From contig CAWJNV010000002.1 in the NCBI GenBank assembly GCA_963844325.1, positions 6,324,001 to 6,388,000 on the forward strand: 64,000 nucleotides of DNA. The letters are read 5' to 3'. Of the stretch, positions 8,524-16,464 are shown in pieces (positions within the stretch are counted from its first letter, which is position 1; each line of letters starts with the position of its first letter). This stretch comes from CADCTQ01 sp963844325 (GTDB lineage: Bacteria; Bacteroidota; Bacteroidia; Cytophagales; 172606-1). The notes beneath the pieces are model-generated. The model did not search any database. It was not told where the DNA came from and was given only the letters and a program-made list of their open reading frames with translations. The position numbers were made by a program, and so were the translations under genes.

Positions 8524-9714
8524 ATGGATGTTTCAGACAACCCCAAAATGGATAAGCCAATGTTGTTCACCCGAATGCTCACTTTTGTAATCGGTATTTT
8601 TTTCGTTTTACCGGGTCACGCCTGCACCATCTTCGTGCTCACCGATTCGAAAAGAACCCTGTTTTTCAACAACGAAGATTACTCCAATCCGGCCACCCGC
8701 GTCTGGTTCGTACCCGCCGCGAAGGGATACTACGGCGTGGCTTACGTAGGATTCGACAATGATTGGGAACAGGGAGGCGTCAATACCGCCGGCCTGGCCT
8801 TTGATTGGGTAGCCGGGGCCAAGGAAGCGTACACGCCCGATCCGGGTTTGCGCAAAGTGCGGGGAAACTCCAGTGAACGGATGCTGGAAAGCTGCGCAAC
8901 CGTGGAGGAAGCCATTGCCTTTTACCAGCAATACGAAGAGACCGCCTTTTCCTACGCCCGCATCCTGATTGCCGACAAAACCGGTGCCTCCGTAATCATC
9001 GGGGCCCGCAACGGTAAAATGTATTTCGACCGGTCCACCCAGTCCCGGGGATTTGGGTACGGAAGCAAAGCCCTGGGCGAACATTTAGCCAAATCACCCG
9101 AGCCTACTCTGGAGAGCGGCTTGCCCATTCTCAAAGCCTGCAAGCAGGAAGGCCAGTACGCCACCAAATACGCCTCCGTGTACGGTCTGCGTTCGGGTGA
9201 TGTGTACCTGGTGTCTTCCGGTGATGGACAAAAGGCAGTAAAGCTCAACCTGGCGGGTGAACTGGCCAAAGGCGGCCACTACTACGATATTCCCCAGTTG
9301 GACAACCAGCGTAAGCAGGCGCCCCAGGCGCTGCTGCCGGGTATGAAACGTTTTATTTACGACGGCTACCCTCCCGTTGCGGAGGCTGACCCCGCGATGG
9401 ACAAAAAATTTGAAGCACTTGATAACGACTTCACCAACGGAACATTGAAGGCAGAAAACTTCAGTCCGGAATTATGGAAGCATATTGCCGGCAGGTTGAA
9501 GGAGATCCGGGAAGAAGCTAAAAAAACAGGTAAAAGAGAGTCCTACGCCCTGTTGGAGCGTAAAGTCACTGATCAGCAAAAGAGTTACCTCTACCAGGTG
9601 GAATACGAAAACGCCACCGTTTTGCAGCGCCTGGTGTTCAATGACCAAAACCAACTGACGGTGGCAAAAGCAGAAGGTTGGGAATGGAAGCCCCATTACT
9701 CGGGCAACCAGTAG
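8524..9714 (+). CDS. Exported Ntn-hydrolase (linear amide C-N hydrolase-like)
   Basis: The 396-residue protein has a signal peptide ending in Gly-His-Ala, followed by Cys34. Removing the signal would expose Cys34 as the N-terminal nucleophile, as in choloylglycine hydrolase and C45-type acyltransferases. The following TIFVLTD and FFNNEDY stretches fit that fold, including the conserved Asn/Asp of the substrate pocket. It would cleave an amide bond of an unknown extracytoplasmic substrate. A later start at residue 9 or 13 would also give a signal peptide. The gene is bracketed by inverted copies of a 31-bp element. Confidence 0.75.
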   Translation: MDVSDNPKMDKPMLFTRMLTFVIGIFFVLPGHACTIFVLTDSKRTLFFNNEDYSNPATRVWFVPAAKGYYGVAYVGFDNDWEQGGVNTAGLAFDWVAGAKEAYTPDPGLRKVRGNSSERMLESCATVEEAIAFYQQYEETAFSYARILIADKTGASVIIGARNGKMYFDRSTQSRGFGYGSKALGEHLAKSPEPTLESGLPILKACKQEGQYATKYASVYGLRSGDVYLVSSGDGQKAVKLNLAGELAKGGHYYDIPQLDNQRKQAPQALLPGMKRFIYDGYPPVAEADPAMDKKFEALDNDFTNGTLKAENFSPELWKHIAGRLKEIREEAKKTGKRESYALLERKVTDQQKSYLYQVEYENATVLQRLVFNDQNQLTVAKAEGWEWKPHYSGNQ

Positions 9715-9833
9715 ATCGGGTCCCATCCGCTTCACGCAACTACGCTATTCCGTTCTTGCCAGGGCAAAGTGATTATCTGGTGAGAACCGCCATCAACATC
9801 CGGCAACGATTTCTACCCGGTACGACTTGCGAC

Positions 9834-9864
9834 GCTGGGGAGCCGCGATGAATCGCGGCTCTAC
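9834..9864. repeat. GCCGCGATTCATCGCGGC element, right copy (inverted)
   Basis: On the minus strand it reads the same edges and palindrome as 8227-8257, followed by words related to those near 8304-8325 (AAGTCGTACCGGG here, AAGTCGTATCGGG there). This makes a two-part inverted repeat around the gene between. Confidence 0.78.
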
Positions 9865-9881
9865 TGGCGACGATTCCCGGC

Positions 9882-11012
9882 TTACAAATTTTTGATCTTC
9901 TCGTTCAACGCCCGCACGTCGGCGGAATCTTTGTTCTTTTTGGTAGTGAAGACCACGAGTCCCTTGGCTTGCGGGTCGCCGAGGAAGGCAGCGACTTTTT
10001 CGTTTTTATATACCTCTATCCGTTCAAGGTCGGCCGGGTCGATTTTGTCAACGTCGGCTCGTTGGGCAGGCTTGCCGTCCAGGAAGTACACGGCATCCGG
10101 GAGGTCGAGGGCTTCCATGTCACTGGCAGCGGCGGCCGGCCGGCTTTGTCCCACCGACAGGGTAACCGTAAAGGCAAAGGCGACGATCAGGGGCAGCAGC
10201 AGGACGTACCTGGCAACGTGGCGGCGGGCGGTTTGGGGTTTGTTCATCATGGCAATTCGGGTTTTGAGGGTGATGTGACTGAAATGGTTGGCAAGCGCCG
10301 GCACCACGGCGGAGTGGCTGAGGTGCAGCAGGCTGTACTGGTACGTTTTGCGGTCGGTGCCGCCCCGGAGCAACTGGTGGTCGGTGCGGAACTCCAGGTT
10401 TTCGGCCACGGCCCCTTTGAGCAACCACGCCGCCGGGTTGAACCAGCAGCAGACCAGCACCACCTCCGCCAGCAGCCGGTCGAGGGTGTGCCATTCGCGT
10501 ACGTGCACGGCTTCGTGTTGCAGGATGGCGGGCAAGTGAGCCGGATCGTGGCAATCGGGGTTGAGGTACACCGTTTGCCAGAACGAAAACGGGGCTACCT
10601 CGCCGGCTACGCGCCGGAACGCGTACGGTCCGTACCGGGCCCGTTCCGAACGGCGGTGCACCCGGTAAAGGGAAAGGAACTGCACCAACAGCCGCCCCGC
10701 CATCACGGCCACCCCCACCCAGAACACCAGGCCCGGCAGCGACGCGTAATCAATGGGTTGCGTGGCGCCGGCGGCCAAGGGTTTGGCGGGTTGCGCCGCG
10801 GCGATCAGCCGCGAAAGGCCGGCCCCCGGGTACTGCCGGGGCCAGCCGGAAAGGTCGATGGCGGGATAGGCGGCCGAAAACACGATGCCGAACGCCAGGA
10901 AAAGGCGGTTGAGCCCGTAAAAGGTCAGTCGCCGCAGCACCAGGCGGTACGCCAGGTAGAAAGAGCCCAGGGCCAGGTTCGCCTGGAGTAGATAGGCAAC
11001 GGTCGGCGACAT
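9882..11012 (-). CDS. M56 family (BlaR1-like) membrane metallopeptidase
   Basis: The 376-residue protein has transmembrane segments at about residues 3-22, 36-52, 93-115 and 267-285. The zinc motif HEAVH lies at 166-170, with a downstream ENLEFRTD that can supply the third ligand. BlaR1/MecR1 relatives sense a signal and cleave the partner BlaI-type repressor. The gene follows blaI in one operon (2-bp gap). The extracytoplasmic tail after the last helix is not a penicillin-binding sensor; it ends in an IEVYKNE...LVVFTTKK segment resembling the TonB-receptor plug. Confidence 0.88.
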   Translation of the reverse strand: MSPTVAYLLQANLALGSFYLAYRLVLRRLTFYGLNRLFLAFGIVFSAAYPAIDLSGWPRQYPGAGLSRLIAAAQPAKPLAAGATQPIDYASLPGLVFWVGVAVMAGRLLVQFLSLYRVHRRSERARYGPYAFRRVAGEVAPFSFWQTVYLNPDCHDPAHLPAILQHEAVHVREWHTLDRLLAEVVLVCCWFNPAAWLLKGAVAENLEFRTDHQLLRGGTDRKTYQYSLLHLSHSAVVPALANHFSHITLKTRIAMMNKPQTARRHVARYVLLLPLIVAFAFTVTLSVGQSRPAAAASDMEALDLPDAVYFLDGKPAQRADVDKIDPADLERIEVYKNEKVAAFLGDPQAKGLVVFTTKKNKDSADVRALNEKIKNL

Positions 11013-11014
11013 GG

Positions 11015-11380
11015 CTATTTGGATTTTTTGTTTTCGATCATGTCGATGATCTCCTTGAGTTCATCGGCGCTGATCTGCTGTTCCCGGGCAAAAAAGGAGA
11101 CCAGTTCCTTGTAGGAATTTTTGAAGTAGTTGCTCACGAACGTACTCATGTGGCCCCGCTTGTACGCTTCGGCGTCCAGTCGCGGCGCGTACCGGTACGT
11201 GTTGCCCACCTTTTCGGCGGTGAGGAACCCCTTCTTCTCCAGGTTTTTGACCGTGGAAGCCAGCGTGGTGTACGGCGGCCGGGGCTCGGGCAACGCTTCC
11301 AGGAAATCTTTAATGTACCCGCCGTTGCACTTCCACACGGCGTGCATGGCTTCTTCTTCGGATTGCGTCAGCTTTTCCAT
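11015..11380 (-). CDS. BlaI/MecI/CopY family transcriptional repressor
   Basis: The 121-residue winged-helix protein (MEKLTQSEEEAMHAVWKCNGG) is typical of BlaI. Recognition-helix residues lie around 35-60, and a C-terminal dimerisation/cleavage region ends in NKKSK. It presumably represses its own operon with the M56 peptidase. Two near-identical palindromes and a promoter lie directly upstream (11388-11434), which supports autoregulation. The signal that relieves repression is unknown. Confidence 0.92.
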   Translation of the reverse strand: MEKLTQSEEEAMHAVWKCNGGYIKDFLEALPEPRPPYTTLASTVKNLEKKGFLTAEKVGNTYRYAPRLDAEAYKRGHMSTFVSNYFKNSYKELVSFFAREQQISADELKEIIDMIENKKSK

Positions 11381-11387
11381 AGGCTTC

Positions 11388-11422
11388 TACGAAAGTTTCG
11401 TAAAAACTACGAAACTTTCGTA
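11388..11422 (-). promoter_or_regulatory. Paired BlaI-type operators
   Basis: TACGAAAGTTTCGTA (11388-11402) and TACGAAACTTTCGTA (11408-11422) are 15-bp palindromes differing only at the central base, with centres 20 bp apart (two helical turns). They flank and overlap the predicted start region of the blaI-M56 operon, as expected for autorepression. Confidence 0.88.
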
Positions 11423-11434
11423 GACATTTACAAA
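11402..11434 (-). promoter_or_regulatory. Promoter of the blaI-M56 operon
   Basis: On the minus strand TTTG (11431-11434) is followed by a 21-bp spacer and TAGTTTTT (11402-11409), one base from the Bacteroidota consensus TAnnTTTG. One operator occupies the spacer and the other lies downstream of the -7 box. Confidence 0.7.
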
Positions 11435-11465
11435 GGTTCCGGAGAAATTATTTTGCGGGGGCAAA

Positions 11466-11745
11466 AAACTGAACCGCAAGGATCGCAAGGGGGAACGCAA
11501 AGGGCGCAAAGGGATTACGCGTTCTCCTTGCGGTCTTTGCGGTTGAGTAGGGGTAGTATGGGTAGTAGGGATAGGGTTTAAACCCTACCCCTACGGAAAG
11601 GCTGCGCTTGGTTTGACTGGAGCAAAGTCTGCGTACGCATGCGCAATAGCCGTACGTATGCGTAATATCCATAGGATAGGGTTTAAACCCTATCCCTCCT
11701 TGCGGTCTTTGCGTCTCCTTTGCGCCCCTTGCGGTTCAGTTCCTC
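11466..11745. repeat. Composite hairpin with two nested repeat families
   Basis: The outer arms repeat CCGCAAGG, CGCAAAGG and their complements (CCTTGCGGTCTTTGCG). Nested inside is a paired-palindrome element in minus orientation, with TAGGGTTTAAACCCTA at 11572-11587 and a 22-bp palindrome centred on GTTTAAAC at 11674-11695. Between these are GCGTACGCATGCGC and CGTACGTATGCG. The stretch has no gene; a few bases of unrepeated sequence separate it from the cupin gene's stop. Confidence 0.8.
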
Positions 11746-11800
11746 CTCCATCCGCTGTGGTCTCCGTGCCCTCGCGCCTTTTACAAAGCACGTACCAGGC

Positions 11801-12565
11801 TCAGCGGTAATACGTTTCCAACGCTTTGTGTTCGCCCTTCCACTGGGCGATTTTAGCCAGGGCCGGGAACAGCGCTTCCTGCACGACGCCGGGCAACAGG
11901 GGCAGGTAACTCTCACTGTAGGCCAGCAGCAGCACCAGGTGCCAGGGATTTTCCGGTATGCCGTTTTCGTCGCAGTGCCCCGCGTTGCAGAGGCCGTACC
12001 CGATCCGGAGGGTTCTTTCGAAGCTGCGGCCCGGGTTTATTTCCACGGTAAAGGTGGCAGTACGGCTGGACGTGTTGTAAAACTTGTGCATGACGTGGGC
12101 CGGCGCCGTCAACGTGTCTCCCTTCCGCAGGGCCACTGCCTTGCCGTCGAGCCCCACGTTGAGTTCGCCGTCCAGCACGCGGAACTTCTCCACGAACCGG
12201 TTGTGGTAGTGCCAGTCGTTGCCCCCGCCCGGGGCCAGGCTCACCCGCACGAGTTCGCAGGCGCCGTTTGTTTCGAGGTTGGTTTTGAGGAAAGCAACCT
12301 CGTAGTCGCCCATCGTGTTGCGGATGGTGCGGTCGGCCCGGTTCACCGGCGTCGTGTCGAGGGCGGGCAGAAAGGCGGCAAAAAGGAGGATGCCGCCAAA
12401 TAGCAGCAGCACGCCGAAAAGCGGGAAGCCCAGCAGGGCGTACCCTATTTTTTTCCACGTTGCCGTTTGCCTTTTACGGATGGCGTATACGCCCAGCGGG
12501 TAGGCCAGGAAGAAAAGAATCAACAGCACGGCCCGGTTTTGGCGTGCTCCGGTGATGTTTGTCAT
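11801..12565 (-). CDS. Membrane-anchored cupin-domain protein
   Basis: The 254-residue protein has two hydrophobic segments at about residues 11-29 and 41-65. A cupin domain follows at about 90-190, with the first motif NDWHYHNRFVEKFRVLDGE (two His and one Glu as metal ligands). The remainder is a hydrophobic-aromatic tail. Cupins bind metals and small ligands, but the substrate cannot be inferred. Neighbours are a word-repeat hairpin on each side. It appears unrelated to the blaI pair downstream. Confidence 0.7.
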   Translation of the reverse strand: MTNITGARQNRAVLLILFFLAYPLGVYAIRKRQTATWKKIGYALLGFPLFGVLLLFGGILLFAAFLPALDTTPVNRADRTIRNTMGDYEVAFLKTNLETNGACELVRVSLAPGGGNDWHYHNRFVEKFRVLDGELNVGLDGKAVALRKGDTLTAPAHVMHKFYNTSSRTATFTVEINPGRSFERTLRIGYGLCNAGHCDENGIPENPWHLVLLLAYSESYLPLLPGVVQEALFPALAKIAQWKGEHKALETYYR

Positions 12566-12651
12566 GGTTTTGATGGTTTACCCGACAAAAATCGGCACCC
12601 CACCGGGCTCCTCGCCTACGCCAAACGGATTCCTTCCTACGCCAAACGGAT

Positions 12652-12745
12652 AAATCAGTAAACAGTAATCAGTTGGCAGCACGCAAACGGTGCTTACTGA
12701 TTACTGTTCACTGTTTACTGTTTACTGTCTACTGTTGACTGTTTA
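12652..12745. repeat. Word-repeat hairpin, TTTACTG family
   Basis: The short left arm CAGTAAACAGTAATCAG pairs with a longer right arm that repeats CTGTTTACTG, CTGATTACTG and variants. It lies between the amidohydrolase and the cupin gene, both on the minus strand, and abuts the amidohydrolase stop codon. A direct repeat CCTACGCCAAACGGAT sits just outside (about 12613-12650). A related one-armed tract lies at 34500-34533. Confidence 0.75.
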
Positions 12746-14401
12746 CTTGGCTGCCAGCTTTACGCCGTGGCGGTTGTACACCTCCTTGCCGCCGATGAAC
12801 GTCTGGAGCACTTTTACCGTCCGCAGGTTTGCCGCCGGCGCCTTCATGATGTCGGCGTCCAGGACCACGAAGTCGGCGAGTTTGCCCGGCCCGATGCTGC
12901 CTTTCTCCTTTTCTTCGAAGTTGCCGTAGGCCGCCCAGGCGGTCATGCCGCGCAGGGCTTCCTCGCGGGAGAGGGCGTTGTCCATCTGGAAGCCACCCGC
13001 CGGGTAGCCCTTGGCGTCCTGCCGGGCCACTGCCGCGTGGAAGCCGTACAGCGGGTTGATGTCTTCCACCGGGAAGTCGCTGCCCAGGGCCAGCATGCCG
13101 TTCTGTTGGAGCAGGTTTTTGTAGGCGTAGGCCGTCTTTACGCGGTCCGGGCCGAGCCGGTCGCCGGCCCAGTACATGTCCGAAGTGGCGTGCGTGGGCT
13201 GCACCGACGGAATTACGCTGAACTCGCTGAAGCGGGCCACGTCGGGCGCCGACACCACCTGGGCGTGTTCGATGCGCCAGCGGCGGTCATTTTTGCCCTT
13301 CAGCACCTGGCCGTAGTACCGCAGCAGGAGGCGGTTGGCCGAGTCACCAATGCAGTGCGTGTTCATCTGGAAGCCGTGTTCGTAGATTTCGCCGGCCAGC
13401 TTCCGGAGTTCCCCGGGCGAACTGAGCAGGAAGCCGCGGTTGCCCGGCCCGTCGTGGTAGTCGGCCAGCAGGCAGGCCCCGCGGGAGCCCAGGGCGCCGT
13501 CGGCGTAGACTTTGAAGGAGCGGACGTTGAGCTGGTCGGTTTTGTAGGGGCCGTTCCTGAAGTAGTGGTCGCGGTTTTCGGCGGAGGGCTCCAGCATCAC
13601 GTACGCCCGGATGAAGAGTTGGTTGGCCCGGTACAGGGAGTCGAAGATGGTCACCTCGCCGCGGCCGAGCCCGGCGTCGTCTACGGTGGTAAGGCCCACG
13701 GCGAGGCAGTTGCGTTCGGCCTGTTTGAGGCCCGTGACGATTTCGGCGCGGGAGGCGGCCGGCACGGCTTTGTACACCAGGTCAATGGCGTTGTCCACCA
13801 GGATGCCGGTCGTACGGCCGTTTTTCACCTCCACCACCCCGCCGGAGGTTTTGGACTGCGCCGTTACGCCCGCCAGTTGCAACGCTTTACCGTTGGCCAG
13901 GGCCGCGTGGCCGTCTACCCGCCCGATGAGCAGCGGCGTATCGGGAAAGAGCCGGTCCAGCGTGTCCCGGCCGGGGAACTGCTTCACGGGCCAGTCGTTC
14001 TGGTCCCAGCCGCGGCCCACGATCCAGGCGGCCACCGGGTATTTTTTCCGGTGCGCCACCAGCCGTTCCACCACCTCACGGAACGACCGGGTGCCGGTCA
14101 GGTCGGCGTACTGGAGGCCCAGCCCGTAGCGCAGGAAGTGGCAGTGCGCATCGATGAAGCCCGGGTACACGGCCTTGCCCTGCATGTCGTACTGCTGGTT
14201 GGCGTGGAAGCGGTCCAGTATCTGGTCGTTGCTGCCGGCGGCCACGAATTTACCGTCCCGGACGGCCAGGGCCTGGGCCACCGTAAAGGCGCTGTCCACG
14301 GTGTAGACCACGGCATTGGTCACGATCAGGTCCACGGTTTGTTTGGACGTGCAGGCAAAAAGCAGGAGGAAAGGCAGGGCAAGGAGTACGAGGCGCTTCA
14401 T
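12743..14401 (-). CDS. Amidohydrolase family lipoprotein (YtcJ-like)
   Basis: The 552-residue protein starts with a lipoprotein signal (LLLFACTSKQ, Cys at 17). The metal-dependent hydrolase fold shows the HxH-type motif in DAHCHFLRYG and later GHAALANGK and IEHAQVVS segments, plus GSDFPVEDINPL near the C-terminus. YtcJ-like members hydrolyse N-substituted amides or cyclic ureides; the substrate here is unknown. It would be attached to the periplasmic face of a membrane. A terminator-like hairpin lies in its 5' leader (14468-14510). Confidence 0.85.
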   Translation of the reverse strand: MKRLVLLALPFLLLFACTSKQTVDLIVTNAVVYTVDSAFTVAQALAVRDGKFVAAGSNDQILDRFHANQQYDMQGKAVYPGFIDAHCHFLRYGLGLQYADLTGTRSFREVVERLVAHRKKYPVAAWIVGRGWDQNDWPVKQFPGRDTLDRLFPDTPLLIGRVDGHAALANGKALQLAGVTAQSKTSGGVVEVKNGRTTGILVDNAIDLVYKAVPAASRAEIVTGLKQAERNCLAVGLTTVDDAGLGRGEVTIFDSLYRANQLFIRAYVMLEPSAENRDHYFRNGPYKTDQLNVRSFKVYADGALGSRGACLLADYHDGPGNRGFLLSSPGELRKLAGEIYEHGFQMNTHCIGDSANRLLLRYYGQVLKGKNDRRWRIEHAQVVSAPDVARFSEFSVIPSVQPTHATSDMYWAGDRLGPDRVKTAYAYKNLLQQNGMLALGSDFPVEDINPLYGFHAAVARQDAKGYPAGGFQMDNALSREEALRGMTAWAAYGNFEEKEKGSIGPGKLADFVVLDADIMKAPAANLRTVKVLQTFIGGKEVYNRHGVKLAAK

Positions 14402-14903
14402 GCAGGGAGGTTGAAGGGTGGAAGAATTGGAATGACCGCATCCGTGAAGAGGCGTGCGGCACGGGCAATAAAAAAAGCCCGGCGCTATTTTCCAACTGCG
14501 GCGGGCTTTTGGGAGTCGTTTTGGGCAAAAAAGGGCTTCCGGGGGAGAAAACGGTTGGGCGGCAAAGCGTCCTTATTGCTTCTGCAACGGAGGCCTAACC
14601 AGGTTTTTCTTGACGAAGGGAACGTCGGTTAAGCAGTAAGGTCATAGGGTTCATCCAAAAAAAGCGCACCACGCGGGTTTGGCGGCACGCGTGCACGGCG
14701 CCGGATTTCTCCGTTGAAAATACCCAAAAATAGGTATTGAAGGGAGATTTATTTTTGTTGAGCTTGCCGGTGTCCAGAGTCCCTTGAAGTTCGCAAAATT
14801 ACGCAGGCCGGTACGGTTGTACCCGGAAAAGCTGGTATTTGCATTGCTGCCTATTCATTCTTCACTTCATTTCTATCCACTTACCCGTTAACCCTTTATC
14901 GCT
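14402..14903. other. Divergent intergenic region
   Basis: This 502-bp gap lies between two divergent genes. It contains a minus-strand terminator-like hairpin (14468-14510), the 12-bp motif AAATAGGTATTG at 14728-14739 that recurs at 23934-23945, and a TATTTTTG box at 14750-14757 that fits TAnnTTTG but lacks a -33 partner. No gene is visible. Confidence 0.55.
14468..14510 (-). terminator. Terminator-like hairpin in the amidohydrolase leader
   Basis: On the minus strand AAAAGCCCG pairs with CGGGCTTTT, followed by a run of seven T in all. It ends about 65 bp upstream of the amidohydrolase ATG on the same strand, so it could be an attenuator, or it could end an upstream transcript. Confidence 0.6.
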
Positions 14904-16322
14904 ATGCGCAAATCTACGCTTTCCCTGGTGTCAGGCCTTTTGCTGTTGGGCACCACGCACCTCTCCGCCCAGAGCTGGGTGGTCGGGGGCAACAACCTGA
15001 GCACCAACAGCCGGATCGGTTCCAACAATGGTTACTCGGTGATCTTCGAGACCGGCAACAACGAACAGGGCCGGGTGACGCCGTCGGGCAACTGGGGCTT
15101 CGGCACCAACGGTCCCAACGCCCGGGTCCACGTCAACGCGCTGGGCAGCCAGGACGCCTTCCGGGTGCAGGTCAACGGGTTGAACCGCATCCTGCTCAAC
15201 AACGCCGGCAACCTGGGCATCGGCACCACTTCCCCGACCACCCGCTTCCACGTGAACCGGGGCGACGGCAACTTCCGGCTGGGCCTGTTCAGCAACTCGT
15301 CCACTTCCGGCGACCGTACCGCCCTGATCGAAATGCGGAGCGGCAACAACACCACCTGGCGGTACGGCGTGGGCGGCGTCGGCAACGGGCTGGGCATCAC
15401 CGACGGCCAGTTTTACGTTGAGCGCGTCGGCCTGGGCGCCGCCACCTTCACCATCAGCACGTTCGGCAGGGTGGGTATCAACACCCCTAACCCGGGTGAA
15501 TACATGCTCAAAATAAAGCAGCAGGATGCGTTCGGGATAGACCTGGAAGCGCCGAACGGCAATGACTGGGAACAGTGGATTGGCTCCACCGGAGAACTGT
15601 TTTTGTTCTATAATTCGCAGGCCCGGGGTAAGTTCGATGTGGCCAGCGGCGCTTACTTATCGGTTTCAGACGCCCGGATGAAAACGGACATCCAGCCGAT
15701 GACTCCGGTGCTGGACAAGATCAACCAACTTAAACCGGCCACGTACCATTTCAAAACCGACGGCCCGGCCACAGTCCGCACCGACGTTCCACTCGAGTAC
15801 GGCTTCCTGGCCCAGGACGTCGAGAAAGTGTTCCCGAGCCTGGTGAGCCACAACGTGGACCAGCGGCGCGGCCTGGATGCGTATCTGCTCAATTACAGCG
15901 GCTTCGGGGCCATTGCCATCAAGGGCATCCAGGAGTTGCAGCAGACGGTACAGGACCAGCGCGAAGAAATCAGCAGCCTCGAAGCGCGGCTGGCTACGCT
16001 GGAAACGGCCCTCAAGGCCATCACTTTCACCAAGCTGGTGGGCGATCAGCTCATCGACAAGAAGATGAACGGCGTGCTGCTCGAACAGAACCACCCCAAC
16101 AACTTCGCCCAGTCCACCACCATCCGCTACACCATTCCCGCCGACGCCAATGCCTACATCATGCTCTTCGACAATGAGGGCAACCTGCTCAAAAGCGTAA
16201 AGGCTCCCGCCAGCGGCAAGGTGGAACTGAGCGCCAACGGATTGAAAACCGGCATTTACATCTACACGCTGATGGTCAACGGCGAGCCGGCCGCCTCCAA
16301 GCGCATGATGGTTGCCAAGTAA
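14904..16322 (+). CDS. Tail-fibre-like protein with S74 chaperone and T9SS sorting domains
   Basis: The 472-residue exported protein has a signal peptide (LLLLGTTHLSAQ). The Gly/Asn-rich N-terminal half carries the repeated fibre motifs NWGFGTNGP, NLGIGTTSP and RVGINTPNP. An intramolecular chaperone of endosialidase type (peptidase S74) starts with SDARMKTDIQPM at about residue 254 and includes a coiled-coil stretch at 345-372. A T9SS type A sorting domain (from about 395, ending ASKRMMVAK) closes the protein. It is probably a trimeric surface or secreted fibre. Proteins of this layout are known in Bacteroidota, but their role is unknown. Confidence 0.85.
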   Translation: MRKSTLSLVSGLLLLGTTHLSAQSWVVGGNNLSTNSRIGSNNGYSVIFETGNNEQGRVTPSGNWGFGTNGPNARVHVNALGSQDAFRVQVNGLNRILLNNAGNLGIGTTSPTTRFHVNRGDGNFRLGLFSNSSTSGDRTALIEMRSGNNTTWRYGVGGVGNGLGITDGQFYVERVGLGAATFTISTFGRVGINTPNPGEYMLKIKQQDAFGIDLEAPNGNDWEQWIGSTGELFLFYNSQARGKFDVASGAYLSVSDARMKTDIQPMTPVLDKINQLKPATYHFKTDGPATVRTDVPLEYGFLAQDVEKVFPSLVSHNVDQRRGLDAYLLNYSGFGAIAIKGIQELQQTVQDQREEISSLEARLATLETALKAITFTKLVGDQLIDKKMNGVLLEQNHPNNFAQSTTIRYTIPADANAYIMLFDNEGNLLKSVKAPASGKVELSANGLKTGIYIYTLMVNGEPAASKRMMVAK

Positions 16323-16335
16323 GGCGGGGTGTCGG

Positions 16336-16464
16336 TGTTGTATGGCTGTATGGTTATATGGCTGGATGGTTGGATGGTTGATTGCCGGGAAGTGGTGCGG
16401 GCGTAAGCAAAACCATTCAGCCATGCAACCATATAACCCTCAACCATACAGCCATTCAACCTTA
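16336..16464. repeat. Word-repeat hairpin, TATGGCTGGATGGTT family, copy 1
   Basis: The arms repeat TATGGCTG, GATGGTTG and their complements. The loop holds a 30-bp block (16387-16416, GGGAAGTGGTGCGGGCG... ending in AAAACCAT) that is identical in copy 2 at 32219-32248. It lies between convergent stop codons. Confidence 0.88.
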
